Shown here piece after piece: positions 17,060 to 24,642 of a stretch of DNA of 44,964 nucleotides. Within the stretch, counting starts at the first letter, position 1. Each line of letters begins with the position of its first letter. The stretch is from Treponema sp. Lineage in GTDB: Bacteria > Spirochaetota > Spirochaetia > Treponematales > Breznakiellaceae. A program made the translations under genes and the position numbers. Location of the stretch: the NCBI GenBank assembly GCA_009787775.1, contig WQSQ01000010.1:1-44964 (forward strand), in the 5' to 3' direction. Under the pieces are notes generated by a model. It was not told where the DNA came from and ran no database searches. It was given only the letters and a program-made list of their open reading frames with translations.

Positions 17060-17956
17060 CTAACGGGTCTTTTTGCCGATTTCTTCGCCGGAAATTTTCG
17101 CGTAATATTTCGCGAGTGCGCTGTGATCGCAGCTTCCATCTCCGTCAGCGCGCAGCGACTGGAACATCTCCATTACAGTTGATGTAAGCGGTAAAGGAGA
17201 GGCGGCGGCGTGTCCTGTGTCAAGAGCGTTCGCCAGGTCCTTAATGTGAAGATCGATACGGAAGCCCGGTTTAAAATCGCCGGAAATCATCATCGGCGCT
17301 TTCGCGTTCATCACGGTAGAACCCGCAAGACCGCCCTTTATTGCCTGGAAAACCAGCTCCGGATCCACGCCCGCTTTTTTTGCCAATGTCAGCGCTTCCG
17401 CCAGAGCGGCGATATTGCAGGCAACGATTATCTGATTGGCGAGCTTCGTCGTGTTTCCCGCGCCTATCCCGCCGCAATAAACGGCCGAAGCTCCCATTTT
17501 TAAAAGAATGTCGTCTTTTACGCTTTCAAACAGGGCTCTGTCGCCTCCTGCCATGATGGAAAGAGTACCGTCAATTGCCTTTGGCTCTCCTCCTGAAACG
17601 GGGGCGTCAAGCATCTTTATGCCCGCTTTTTCGCATTCGCAGGCGATTTCCCTTGAAACGCCCGGAGCGATGGAAGACATGTCAATCAAAACGGCTCCTT
17701 TCTTCGCGCCTTCCAGAACGCCGTTTTCACCTAACACAACTGTTTTAACATGGGGAGAATTTGGAAGCATGGTGATAATGTGTTCGCAGGAACTTGCCGC
17801 TTCTTTCGGCGAGGAGGCCGCCTCGGCGCCGGCCGCGACAGCATCCTTTACAGCCTCTTTCACAATGTCAAACACAACAAGCTGATGTCCCGCCTTTATA
17901 AGATTTTTCGCCATGGGCTTTCCCATAATGCCAAGGCCGATGAATCCGATTTTCAT
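17060..17956 (-). CDS. GarR-like beta-hydroxyacid dehydrogenase (tartronate semialdehyde reductase family)
   Basis: A 298-residue NAD(P)-dependent reductase of the 3-hydroxyisobutyrate dehydrogenase family. The Rossmann motif is 'GFIGLGIMGKPMAKNL' at residues 4-19. The substrate-site block 'DAPVSGGEPKAIDGTLSIM' is almost that of enteric GarR. The catalytic Lys is in 'GNTTKLANQI' and the C-terminal domain has 'LHIKDLANALD'. GarR reduces tartronate semialdehyde to glycerate. Here no glycerate kinase or carboligase accompanies it, so it may act on another short semialdehyde acid made by the transketolase. GAGAGG lies six bases before the ATG. It is the gene after transketolase subunit C (14-base gap). 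Confidence 0.88.
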   Translation of the reverse strand: MKIGFIGLGIMGKPMAKNLIKAGHQLVVFDIVKEAVKDAVAAGAEAASSPKEAASSCEHIITMLPNSPHVKTVVLGENGVLEGAKKGAVLIDMSSIAPGVSREIACECEKAGIKMLDAPVSGGEPKAIDGTLSIMAGGDRALFESVKDDILLKMGASAVYCGGIGAGNTTKLANQIIVACNIAALAEALTLAKKAGVDPELVFQAIKGGLAGSTVMNAKAPMMISGDFKPGFRIDLHIKDLANALDTGHAAASPLPLTSTVMEMFQSLRADGDGSCDHSALAKYYAKISGEEIGKKTR

Positions 17957-17970
17957 ATAAACCTCTCAAT

Positions 17971-18909
17971 TTAATTTAATAACGCGACCGCTTTATCCGC
18001 TATCGCGCCGGCGGTCAGTCCGTAATGTTCAAGAAGATCGCCAAGACTGTGCGCGCTCTGGCCGAACCTGTCCCTGATGGCTACATAGTCCATCGGCACG
18101 GCGCTTTTTCTGAGAGCCATTGCGGCATGAGATGCAAGACCCCCAATATAGCTGTGGTCTTCCGCCGTTACAATCGCCTTTACGCGTTTTGACAGCTCAA
18201 GCAAACCTTCCGTGTCAAAAGGTTTCATGGTGCCCGCGTTTATCACGGCCGCCTTAATCCCTTTTTCCTCCAGGATGTCGGACGCGTTCATCGCCGCCTC
18301 AACCATTATACCGTGGGCAATGATCGCGCACACCGCATCATCGCGGTCTTTTAACGCGCGCAGCTTTCCGGGAATGAAATCGCCTTTTGTATACGCGGGC
18401 ACATCGGCGCGCGTTACGCGAATATAAACCGGACCTTCAATGGCCGCGGCGGCGCGTACGGACTTGCGTACTTCATCCGCGTCCGCGGGGGTAAAAACCG
18501 TCATGTTTGGAATGGCGCTCATAATCGCGATGTCTTCAACAGCCTGGTGCGTGCTGCCGTCTCCAAAGTCGGAAAGACCGGATGATGATCCGCATATTTT
18601 TACATTCAATTTGCCGATCGCGACAGTCTGGCGTATTTGATCATAGGCGCGCCCTGACGCGAAAACGGCGAATGATGAGCAAAAAGCGATTTTCCCGGAT
18701 GCGGCAAGCCCCGCCGCCGTCGATATCATGTTCGCCTCGGCAATACCCATTTCAAAATACCGATCCGGATGCGCCGCCTGAAACAGGGAGGACATGGTTG
18801 ATTTGCCAAGATCGGCTTCCAGCGCCACAACATTGGGGTTTTCGGCGCCAAGAGCCGTAATTGCCTCACCGTATGCCAGTCTTTGACTGTATTTTTCCAT
18901 AATAGCCAT
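17971..18909 (-). CDS. Transketolase, C-terminal subunit
   Basis: A 312-residue pyrimidine-binding plus C-terminal part of a split transketolase. The cofactor-activating glutamate is in 'FEMGIAEANMISTAAGLA', and 'VTAEDHSYIGGLASHAAMAL' belongs to the C-terminal domain. 'SSGLSDFGDGSTHQAVED' carries the active-site His region. With the N-terminal subunit it would form a thiamin-diphosphate enzyme that moves two-carbon ketol units. Split forms are common in archaea and in specialised catabolic operons, for instance for apiose and sulfoquinovose. The start could be ATG at 18909 or 18900. It is unusual that a 159-base hairpin-rich gap separates it from its partner gene. Confidence 0.93.
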   Translation of the reverse strand: MAIMEKYSQRLAYGEAITALGAENPNVVALEADLGKSTMSSLFQAAHPDRYFEMGIAEANMISTAAGLAASGKIAFCSSFAVFASGRAYDQIRQTVAIGKLNVKICGSSSGLSDFGDGSTHQAVEDIAIMSAIPNMTVFTPADADEVRKSVRAAAAIEGPVYIRVTRADVPAYTKGDFIPGKLRALKDRDDAVCAIIAHGIMVEAAMNASDILEEKGIKAAVINAGTMKPFDTEGLLELSKRVKAIVTAEDHSYIGGLASHAAMALRKSAVPMDYVAIRDRFGQSAHSLGDLLEHYGLTAGAIADKAVALLN

Positions 18910-18933
18910 TACCTCTAATAAAATAAATATTAG

Positions 18934-19067
18934 AGTTGTTCGATAACTTCAGTTTATCGAACAACTACCTTATAAAAATGGCATTTTGTAGGGCGCGAAC
19001 CAAAGGTTCGATAGCCCGAAAAATGCAAGGACTTGTGAGACAACTTACCGAGTTGTCGAACAAGTCC
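18934..19067. repeat. Three-hairpin element between the transketolase subunit genes
   Basis: Three successive hairpins fill the gap: a perfect 13-bp stem (18934-18946 with 18954-18966), a longer bulged stem at 18981-19026 whose tip is CGAACC/GGTTCG, and the dispersed palindrome GGACTTGT...ACAAGTCC at 19029-19067, of which a copy is at 353-402. The last arm ends two bases from the stop codon of the transketolase N subunit. No strong T-run is present, so read-through with mRNA processing or partial termination is likely. Confidence 0.8.
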
Positions 19068-19068
19068 A

Positions 19069-19905
19069 TTATAACAACCTGGCAATTTCCCTATCCAGTT
19101 GAAAAAGAGCCATATCGTATTGTTCTTTTGTCAGCGCTCCGTTGTGAAATGCGGCCTGATTCTCCGCAAAAGCGATGCCTTTGCCTTTTACGGTATTTGC
19201 GATAATTACAGCGGGCTTGCCGTTAATACCGGCGGCCTCATCATAGGCTGACATGATGGCGTCAACATCATGGCCGTCAATTTCAATTACATGCCACCCG
19301 AAACCGGCCCATTTTTCAGCCAGCGGATTTGTGTCAAAACGATCCTTGATAAAACCGGTTGCCTGCATCGCGTTGCGGTCAACAATGCCAATCAGATTGT
19401 CCAGTTTAAAATTGACGGCGGCCATAACGGCTTCCCATATCTGCCCTTCAGCCATTTCTCCGTCTCCCATCACGCAGTAAACCCTGCCATCACGTTTGTC
19501 CAGTTTCATCGCCAATGCCATGCCCGCGGCGATGCTCAACCCCTGCCCAAGACTTCCGGTGCCAGCTTCAATGCCGGGAGTCCTCAGCCGGTCGGGATGC
19601 CCCTGCAGCATTGAACCGAGTTCTTTTACTTTCCATAATTCTTCACGCTCGAAATAGCCGACTTCAGCCATCGCGGCATATTGAGCGATTGCCGCGTGGC
19701 CTTTACTGTAAATGAATTTGTCACGATCTTCCCACTTTGGATTATCAGAACGGAAACGCAGATATCCGCCATAAAGGGCCGCGACGAGTTCCGCGCTTGA
19801 ACAGGAACCTCCAAGGTGCCCTACCTGTCCGCCGCAGCCAATCATTTGAACAATGTTACGGCGAATTTTACAGGCAAGCATTTTTATACCGTTTGATTTA
19901 TTCAT
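19069..19905 (-). CDS. Transketolase, N-terminal subunit
   Basis: A 278-residue thiamin-diphosphate-binding half of a split transketolase. The ThDP/Mg motif starts at 'GDGEMAEGQIWEAVMAA' and ends with the Asn of 'IGIVDRN'. 'SKGHAAIAQYAAM' and 'GSLGQGLSIAAGMALAMK' hold the phosphate and substrate-channel His and Gly residues. The chosen start is ATG at 19905 because GGAGG lies six bases ahead; an ATG eight codons further up has no such site. Its start overlaps the stop of the GntR gene by eight bases. Length is normal for this subunit. In the operon it probably cleaves a keto-sugar acid or sugar made by the SDR. Confidence 0.93.
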   Translation of the reverse strand: MNKSNGIKMLACKIRRNIVQMIGCGGQVGHLGGSCSSAELVAALYGGYLRFRSDNPKWEDRDKFIYSKGHAAIAQYAAMAEVGYFEREELWKVKELGSMLQGHPDRLRTPGIEAGTGSLGQGLSIAAGMALAMKLDKRDGRVYCVMGDGEMAEGQIWEAVMAAVNFKLDNLIGIVDRNAMQATGFIKDRFDTNPLAEKWAGFGWHVIEIDGHDVDAIMSAYDEAAGINGKPAVIIANTVKGKGIAFAENQAAFHNGALTKEQYDMALFQLDREIARLL

Positions 19906-20647
19906 ATAACGCCTCCACTGGATGTTCACCCATACGCGTTATCATATCAGCGTAAGTATCATCAATATGCCTTGTCATTAAAAGGCGGCATCCTTCTGTA
20001 TCCTTGGAAATGATTTTATCAATAATCAGCCGGTGATAATAAAGACCCTGTGAGTGTCCGCGCTTTTCGACAATGTTTCTCATCGCTGTCCGCAATAAAT
20101 CTTCGATCAGGTTGTAACATTCAACAATCAATGAATTACGGCTGATGACGGCAAGCTCATAATGAAAACAGTAGTCCGCCTCTGAATACTCCTCCAGACT
20201 GCCTTTATTCAGTTCCATCTCGGTAAAAGTCATTTCAAGCTTTTCGATATCATCCGCATCGGCTTTTTTTGCCGCAAGCTCCGCGGTATAGCTCTCTATC
20301 GCCTTTCTAAACTCCAGCACCGAGAGCATATTATCGTCATTTAAATACGCGATGGGTACCAGACTTGAGATGGACTGCCTGTGAGACAAAGTGCATATAT
20401 ATGTCCCTTCGCCTGGCTGTGTCTGCGCAAGGCCAAGCGCTACCAGACGATGAATGCCCTGCCGGATGGTAATGCGGCTGACTCCAAAAAGAGAGGCCAG
20501 ATTGTTCTCGGAGGGCAGGCGCGTACCAGACACCCAATTCCCCGACAGTATCAGGCTTTTCATCTGATCAAAAACCTGATCGCTCACATTCAGGCGGCGA
20601 ATCGGTTTTATGCTCACAGAATTCAATACTTGGTGTCGTACGGCCAA
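19898..20647 (-). CDS. GntR-family regulator, FCD (FadR) subfamily
   Basis: A 249-residue regulator. The winged helix-turn-helix is near the N-terminus: 'QMKSLILSGNWVSGTRLPSE', then 'LASLFGVSRITIRQGIHRL' and the wing 'GEGTYIC'. The FCD ligand-binding helical domain covers the C-terminal two-thirds ('VLEFRKAIESYTAELAAK', 'FHYELAVISRNSLIVECY'), with Asp/His residues that usually hold a metal and an organic-acid effector. A TTG at 20647 is chosen as start because GGGAGG lies six bases ahead; an ATG at 20668 lacks a good site. The start lies inside the SDR gene. FCD regulators typically respond to sugar acids, which fits the operon. Confidence 0.87.
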   Translation of the reverse strand: MAVRHQVLNSVSIKPIRRLNVSDQVFDQMKSLILSGNWVSGTRLPSENNLASLFGVSRITIRQGIHRLVALGLAQTQPGEGTYICTLSHRQSISSLVPIAYLNDDNMLSVLEFRKAIESYTAELAAKKADADDIEKLEMTFTEMELNKGSLEEYSEADYCFHYELAVISRNSLIVECYNLIEDLLRTAMRNIVEKRGHSQGLYYHRLIIDKIISKDTEGCRLLMTRHIDDTYADMITRMGEHPVEALYE

Positions 20648-21438
20648 GGTGCGCCTCCCGCCAAACATCCGCCGTCTACATGAAACATGGAGCCGGTAAT
20701 ATACGAAGACGAATCGGATGCCAGCATAACCGCGATACCCAGCAATTCATCAGGATTGCCGGGACGCTTCATCGCTATGCGTTCTCGAAGATATTTGCTG
20801 CGTTCGGGGTGTTCCCATGTTACTGTTGTAAGGCTGGTAAGAATATGACCCGGCGCAAGCGCGTTGGCGCGGATTCCGTACTGCGCCCATTCAATAGCCA
20901 TGCTTCGGGTCAAGGCGGCCACTGCGCTCTTGCTTGCGCCGTATACGCTGCACCCTCCAAGCATTCCAACCGAGTTATGCGATGCGATATTGATGATATT
21001 CCCTTTCTTTTGCTTTATCATATGCTTTGCGGTCTCCTGGGAAATAAAATACAGACCCTTTAGATTGATATTCATAATCCTGTCATAAGTTGATTCCTCT
21101 ACATCCAGAAAACCTTCCCTTACATTAATTCCTGCGCAGTTAACAAGCACGTCAATGCGTCCATAATCTTCCATTACGGCATCAACGCATTTTTTAATAC
21201 TGTCCATTTCGATCAGGTCCAATTGATAACAGCCTGCCTTGCCGCCATTTTCTTTTATTCCTTCGGCTATGGCATTCAACCTGGATAGATCAAGATCGCC
21301 CAACGCCATCACGGCGCCCGTGCCGGCAAAACCTTCCGCAAGCACTTTACCTATGCCGCCCGCGGCTCCGGTAAGTAATATTGTTTTGTTTTCAAGAGAA
21401 AACAGTTTTTCCAGATTTTGATTAATGGATAAAGGCAT
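20623..21438 (-). CDS. SDR dehydrogenase, gluconate 5-dehydrogenase/KduD-like
   Basis: A 271-residue classical short-chain dehydrogenase. The cofactor motif is 'TGAAGGIGKVLAEGFA' (about residues 23-38), 'VNCAGI' is at about 101, the catalytic Ser is in 'INIASHNS' and Tyr/Lys in 'SVYGASKSAV'. The text 'APGHILTSLT' and 'DGGCLAGGAPWPY' is close to gluconate 5-dehydrogenase and KduD-like enzymes that interconvert a hydroxyl and a keto group on sugar acids. It is the first gene of the operon, with AAAAGGAG before the ATG and a consensus promoter about 100 bases upstream. Direction of reaction and exact substrate are not known. Confidence 0.88.
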   Translation of the reverse strand: MPLSINQNLEKLFSLENKTILLTGAAGGIGKVLAEGFAGTGAVMALGDLDLSRLNAIAEGIKENGGKAGCYQLDLIEMDSIKKCVDAVMEDYGRIDVLVNCAGINVREGFLDVEESTYDRIMNINLKGLYFISQETAKHMIKQKKGNIINIASHNSVGMLGGCSVYGASKSAVAALTRSMAIEWAQYGIRANALAPGHILTSLTTVTWEHPERSKYLRERIAMKRPGNPDELLGIAVMLASDSSSYITGSMFHVDGGCLAGGAPWPYDTKY

Positions 21439-21484
21439 TAAAGCTCCTTTTAAGCCGACAATTTTCAGTATGAAAATCCGCCAA

Positions 21485-21518
21485 TCAGCGAAAAATCGCT
21501 GAGTACCTGTCTACCTGT
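21485..21518 (-). promoter_or_regulatory. Leader hairpin and direct repeat upstream of the sugar operon
   Basis: In the leader of the SDR gene a perfect hairpin (TCAGCGA/TCGCTGA, 21485-21502) is followed, nearer the promoter, by a tandem eight-base repeat (GTACCTGT at 21503-21510, CTACCTGT at 21511-21518). The repeat could be an operator half-site pair for the GntR protein. This is inferred from position only. Confidence 0.45.
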
Positions 21519-21541
21519 AATACATCATAGAAGCGGTTTTT

Positions 21542-21571
21542 ATTATAAAATGGGTTAATTTCATTTGTCAA
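21542..21571 (-). promoter_or_regulatory. Sigma-70-type promoter of the sugar operon
   Basis: On the minus strand TTGACA (21566-21571) and TATAAT (21542-21547) are both full consensus, 18 bases apart. Transcription would start near 21535, giving a leader of about 95 bases before the SDR gene. It is the strongest promoter match in the window. Confidence 0.85.
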
Positions 21572-21577
21572 ATAAAA

Positions 21578-22516
21578 TTATGATTTTTTAATTAATAGCT
21601 TTCCCATGACAACGGCGATTGTCTGTTGAAAAATAATAGTTAAAAGCGAAGGAAAAACTGCTGCTTCGGGAAAAAATGTAACGGCTATCGTCATTACAAC
21701 ACTGTTATTCCTAAGCCCGCCTGCCAGAATAAGCGACGTTCCTTTTTCAACACTGCATTTTCCTATAACGCCGTTTAATTTAGCAATCAAAAAGCCTGTA
21801 ATCGTCAATGTTATACACAAAGCTGCTGTTATCCAGGAAACAGGATCGGTTAAACTTATTGCAGAGGCAACCGCCGAGGTATTGGCCGCGATTACAAGAA
21901 AAAGGCAAATTTTCGCAAACGGCTCTACAGCGGGGCATATAAATTCCGGGATTTTTCCCTTGCTGAACTCATTTATAGCTACAGCGATGATTGTAGGAAC
22001 AACAACCATAAGAAAAAGAGAGAAAACTATTCCGCTCATATCCATCAAAACTTTCGCGCCGATAAAGACCGAAAGAGTAACCGGAACTACAAGAGGAGCA
22101 AGCATAGTATCAAGCAGGATCAATGTAAGGGCAAGCGCTTTATCTCCTTTAAAAATTGAAACCCAGATAAACCCGGAAACGGCTGTGGGGCCCGCGAACA
22201 TAAGCACAAACCCTGTGATAATATCAGGATTGGAAATTATAAGCGAGGAAGACAATAACGCCGCAAACGGCATTATAATATGGCTTGTAACAAAGAAAAG
22301 TAAAATTGGAAGGGGATTTTTTACAGCGGCTCCCAATTCGGAAGCTGTAAGTTTTAAAGCGCCTGAAAAAGTCATAACAGCGAAAAGAACAATTACAAAA
22401 GGACGCAGGTTAATAAACACGCCGGAAAAAAATAAACCAAGCGCTACTGCGAGAGGCGTTGTTACAGGAATAAAGCGGTTTAACTGAAAATTAAGTTTAT
22501 ATAAAATCGAAGACAC
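21578..22516 (-). CDS. Bile acid:sodium symporter (BASS) family transporter
   Basis: A 312-residue membrane protein with about nine or ten predicted helices of the BASS/SBF family. Family text includes 'VMTFSGALKLTASELG' in the third helix region, 'LMFAGPTAVSGFIWVSIFKGD' (split motif, crossing helix) and 'GGLRNNSVVMTIAVTFFPEA' near the C-terminus, where the family has a GxxN...N pattern. Members take up organic anions such as bile acids, pyruvate, pantoate or keto acids with sodium. The start is GTG at 22516 with GGAG five bases ahead; it overlaps the stop of the OmpA-domain gene by one base, so the two are translated together. Substrate is not evident. Confidence 0.82.
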   Translation of the reverse strand: MSSILYKLNFQLNRFIPVTTPLAVALGLFFSGVFINLRPFVIVLFAVMTFSGALKLTASELGAAVKNPLPILLFFVTSHIIMPFAALLSSSLIISNPDIITGFVLMFAGPTAVSGFIWVSIFKGDKALALTLILLDTMLAPLVVPVTLSVFIGAKVLMDMSGIVFSLFLMVVVPTIIAVAINEFSKGKIPEFICPAVEPFAKICLFLVIAANTSAVASAISLTDPVSWITAALCITLTITGFLIAKLNGVIGKCSVEKGTSLILAGGLRNNSVVMTIAVTFFPEAAVFPSLLTIIFQQTIAVVMGKLLIKKS

Positions 22517-23754
22517 TAATTCTCCAGTATAGTAATTTCCACTCTTCGATTCCTTTGCATACCTTCTTCCGTACTGTTATCTGCTATCGGTCTGTCGGCG
22601 CCGTATCCGCGGGTAACAATACGATCCGGCGTACGGACATTTTTGGAAAGAAGATAATCCGCTACAGCTCTTGCCCGATCCTGCGAAAGTTTCATAAGGT
22701 AATCCCTTGAACCGAGAGGAGCGGCATGCCCGCTTACAAGAATATCCCTGTCAGGATAACGCAAAAGTATTTCTGCAATTATATCAAGTTTAGTCTGCTC
22801 TCCAGGAAGCATAATATTTGTGTCTGCATAAAATTGAATATTTTCAAGGCTTAAGGAAATACCCTCGTCTACAGCTGTAATGAAAACATTGGGAATATCT
22901 AGCTTTATGATTTCTTCTAAAATGTCAGTAATTAACTGTTCTTTGTTCATTTGTTCTGATTCAATAATCTCCGCCTGCGCTGTTCCCCTAAACTCATATC
23001 TTGTTCCGTCGGACATTGTAAAAATAATACGGAAATTTTCTTCATAAGCTGCTTCCTTGCCAATTCCGCGATCCCAGAAAACAAGCTGACTGAATGTCCC
23101 GGATATTCTTACAGGATATAATCTTCCCCTTACAGGAGACGGGCGGGATTCTATATTATAATTTACAGAAAACGCAGGATAAGAAACTTCCTTCCACTTG
23201 CGTTCTCCAAGATATTCATAAAACGCGTTAAAAGAGATTTCATACGGTTCCATTATTCCAAAAGCGTCGCGAAAATCATGTACCTCATGGCCAGGAGCGT
23301 ACCACTTATCTCCGACAGCCAGTTCCCTGCCGGGAAATGTCGGAACATTACGCACAACAGGCATGTAAAACCGGGAATCTATCGTCAGGTTTCCAAGTTT
23401 GTCGCGCATAAACTCAGATTCGTACTCCCTGCTCCATTCGAACCCGGTTAGAGCGGTCTGCGCTCCAAGAAAATAATCATAAACCAAACGCTCTGATGTC
23501 TGAAAAACAGCGTTGTGCTGCCCTATCCCGTCTTTAACATCCTTTACATCTACGGCAATGCGGTTAAGTATTTCAGCGCGATGGCTTAAAATACCATTAA
23601 CATAGACAGCTTCATCAACAACAGACAAAATTCTGTACCGCTCGCCTGGAAAATATTTATATTCAAATACTTCACCTTCCGCTTTTAGCGGAAAAATTAT
23701 TAAAAATATTAAAATAAAAAAAGCCATAATACTTGAATATCTTTTATTTATCAT
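22516..23754 (-). CDS. OmpA-domain envelope protein
   Basis: A secreted protein of about 412 residues. The signal peptide is 'MINKRYSSIMAFFILIFLII' followed by 'FPLKAEG'; ATG 23754 gives a normal positively charged n-region, while ATG 23772 would add six odd residues. The N-terminal 270 residues are beta-rich and unfamiliar. The C-terminal 120 residues form an OmpA-type peptidoglycan-binding domain: 'NIQFYADTNIMLPGEQTKLD', 'ILVSGHAAPLGSRDYLMKLS', 'DRARAVADYL' and 'NRRVEITI', with the Asp and Arg that grip diaminopimelate. It probably links the outer membrane to the cell wall. Confidence 0.88.
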   Translation of the reverse strand: MINKRYSSIMAFFILIFLIIFPLKAEGEVFEYKYFPGERYRILSVVDEAVYVNGILSHRAEILNRIAVDVKDVKDGIGQHNAVFQTSERLVYDYFLGAQTALTGFEWSREYESEFMRDKLGNLTIDSRFYMPVVRNVPTFPGRELAVGDKWYAPGHEVHDFRDAFGIMEPYEISFNAFYEYLGERKWKEVSYPAFSVNYNIESRPSPVRGRLYPVRISGTFSQLVFWDRGIGKEAAYEENFRIIFTMSDGTRYEFRGTAQAEIIESEQMNKEQLITDILEEIIKLDIPNVFITAVDEGISLSLENIQFYADTNIMLPGEQTKLDIIAEILLRYPDRDILVSGHAAPLGSRDYLMKLSQDRARAVADYLLSKNVRTPDRIVTRGYGADRPIADNSTEEGMQRNRRVEITILEN

Positions 23755-23808
23755 AATATAAATATAGCACATTTTTTATGAAAAGTAATCTATCACACAT
23801 CTTCGTAT

Positions 23809-24642
23809 TTAGATACTAAATAACTTTTCTGCGTTTTTACCAAAAATCAATTGTTTCTCATTTTCAGTCAAATTACTTTTTTCAAGGCACGTAAAATAAC
23901 GTAAAGGAGAGAGGATTGGAAAATCACTTCCGAAAAGAATTCTTTTAGAAATACCAAGAGCATTTATCATATTGTAAATTCGATAATCGTAAAGAAAAGG
24001 AGCTCCCGATATATCGTAATATACATTGCTGAAACCATTCTTTATTTCTTTCATTGTTTCATAAAAGAAAAGACCGCCTCCGAAATGGGCAAGAATAATT
24101 TTTAAATCAGGGTGATTAGTTACAAATGTTTCCATCTGCTTCAATGTAATGTTTGTCTTTCCTGGATAATAATGACCGACCTCCTCATTTGAATGGAGTA
24201 AAAGAGGAATATCGAGCTCTTTACATGCACAGGTTATAGTATCTGTTTCTTTTTTGTTTTCCGGATTAAACTCCTGTCCCTGGGGAAACAACTCCCCTAC
24301 TCCTTTAAGGCCCTCATTGTAACAGCGATATATCTCATTCCCTGATTCCTTTCCAGGAGGAACAACAGCAAAACCAATCAGTCTTTGCGGAAACTCATTT
24401 ATCTTTTCAATTACATAATTATTCACATAACGGCAAAGGCCTATATCGCGGAAAGCAAATCCGAAAACAACAGCTTTGTTAAAATTATTTTTATCAAGCA
24501 TTTCAATAACATTTTCTGCGGTGGCAAATTTGTTAACCTTGCTTCGGGAAATCAATGAAAAGTAAGGTTCTTTTTGCGCATATTTTTCCCAATTCGCTGC
24601 AATATCGGGAGGAGTTATATGCACATGACAGTCTATTCTCAT
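23809..24642 (-). CDS. Amidohydrolase family 2 metal-dependent hydrolase
   Basis: A 277-residue TIM-barrel enzyme of the amidohydrolase_2 (PF04909-type) family, related to decarboxylases and lactonases. The metal ligands are visible: 'DCHVH' at residues 4-8, His in 'DIPLLLHSNEE', His in 'KIILAHFGGG' and Asp in 'ILFGSDFPI'. It has no signal peptide and acts in the cytoplasm. The ATG overlaps the stop of the ECF S-component gene (ATGA), so the enzyme is made with the transporter and likely processes what the transporter imports. The substrate is unknown. Confidence 0.85.
   Translation of the reverse strand: MRIDCHVHITPPDIAANWEKYAQKEPYFSLISRSKVNKFATAENVIEMLDKNNFNKAVVFGFAFRDIGLCRYVNNYVIEKINEFPQRLIGFAVVPPGKESGNEIYRCYNEGLKGVGELFPQGQEFNPENKKETDTITCACKELDIPLLLHSNEEVGHYYPGKTNITLKQMETFVTNHPDLKIILAHFGGGLFFYETMKEIKNGFSNVYYDISGAPFLYDYRIYNMINALGISKRILFGSDFPILSPLRYFTCLEKSNLTENEKQLIFGKNAEKLFSI

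Noticed and set aside
17060-19905. Sulfoquinovose (sulfo-transketolase) pathway
   Set aside because: A split transketolase and a 3-hydroxyisobutyrate-type reductase also occur there, but sulfoquinovosidase, isomerase and sulfonate exporter genes are missing, and the reductase carries GarR-type substrate residues.
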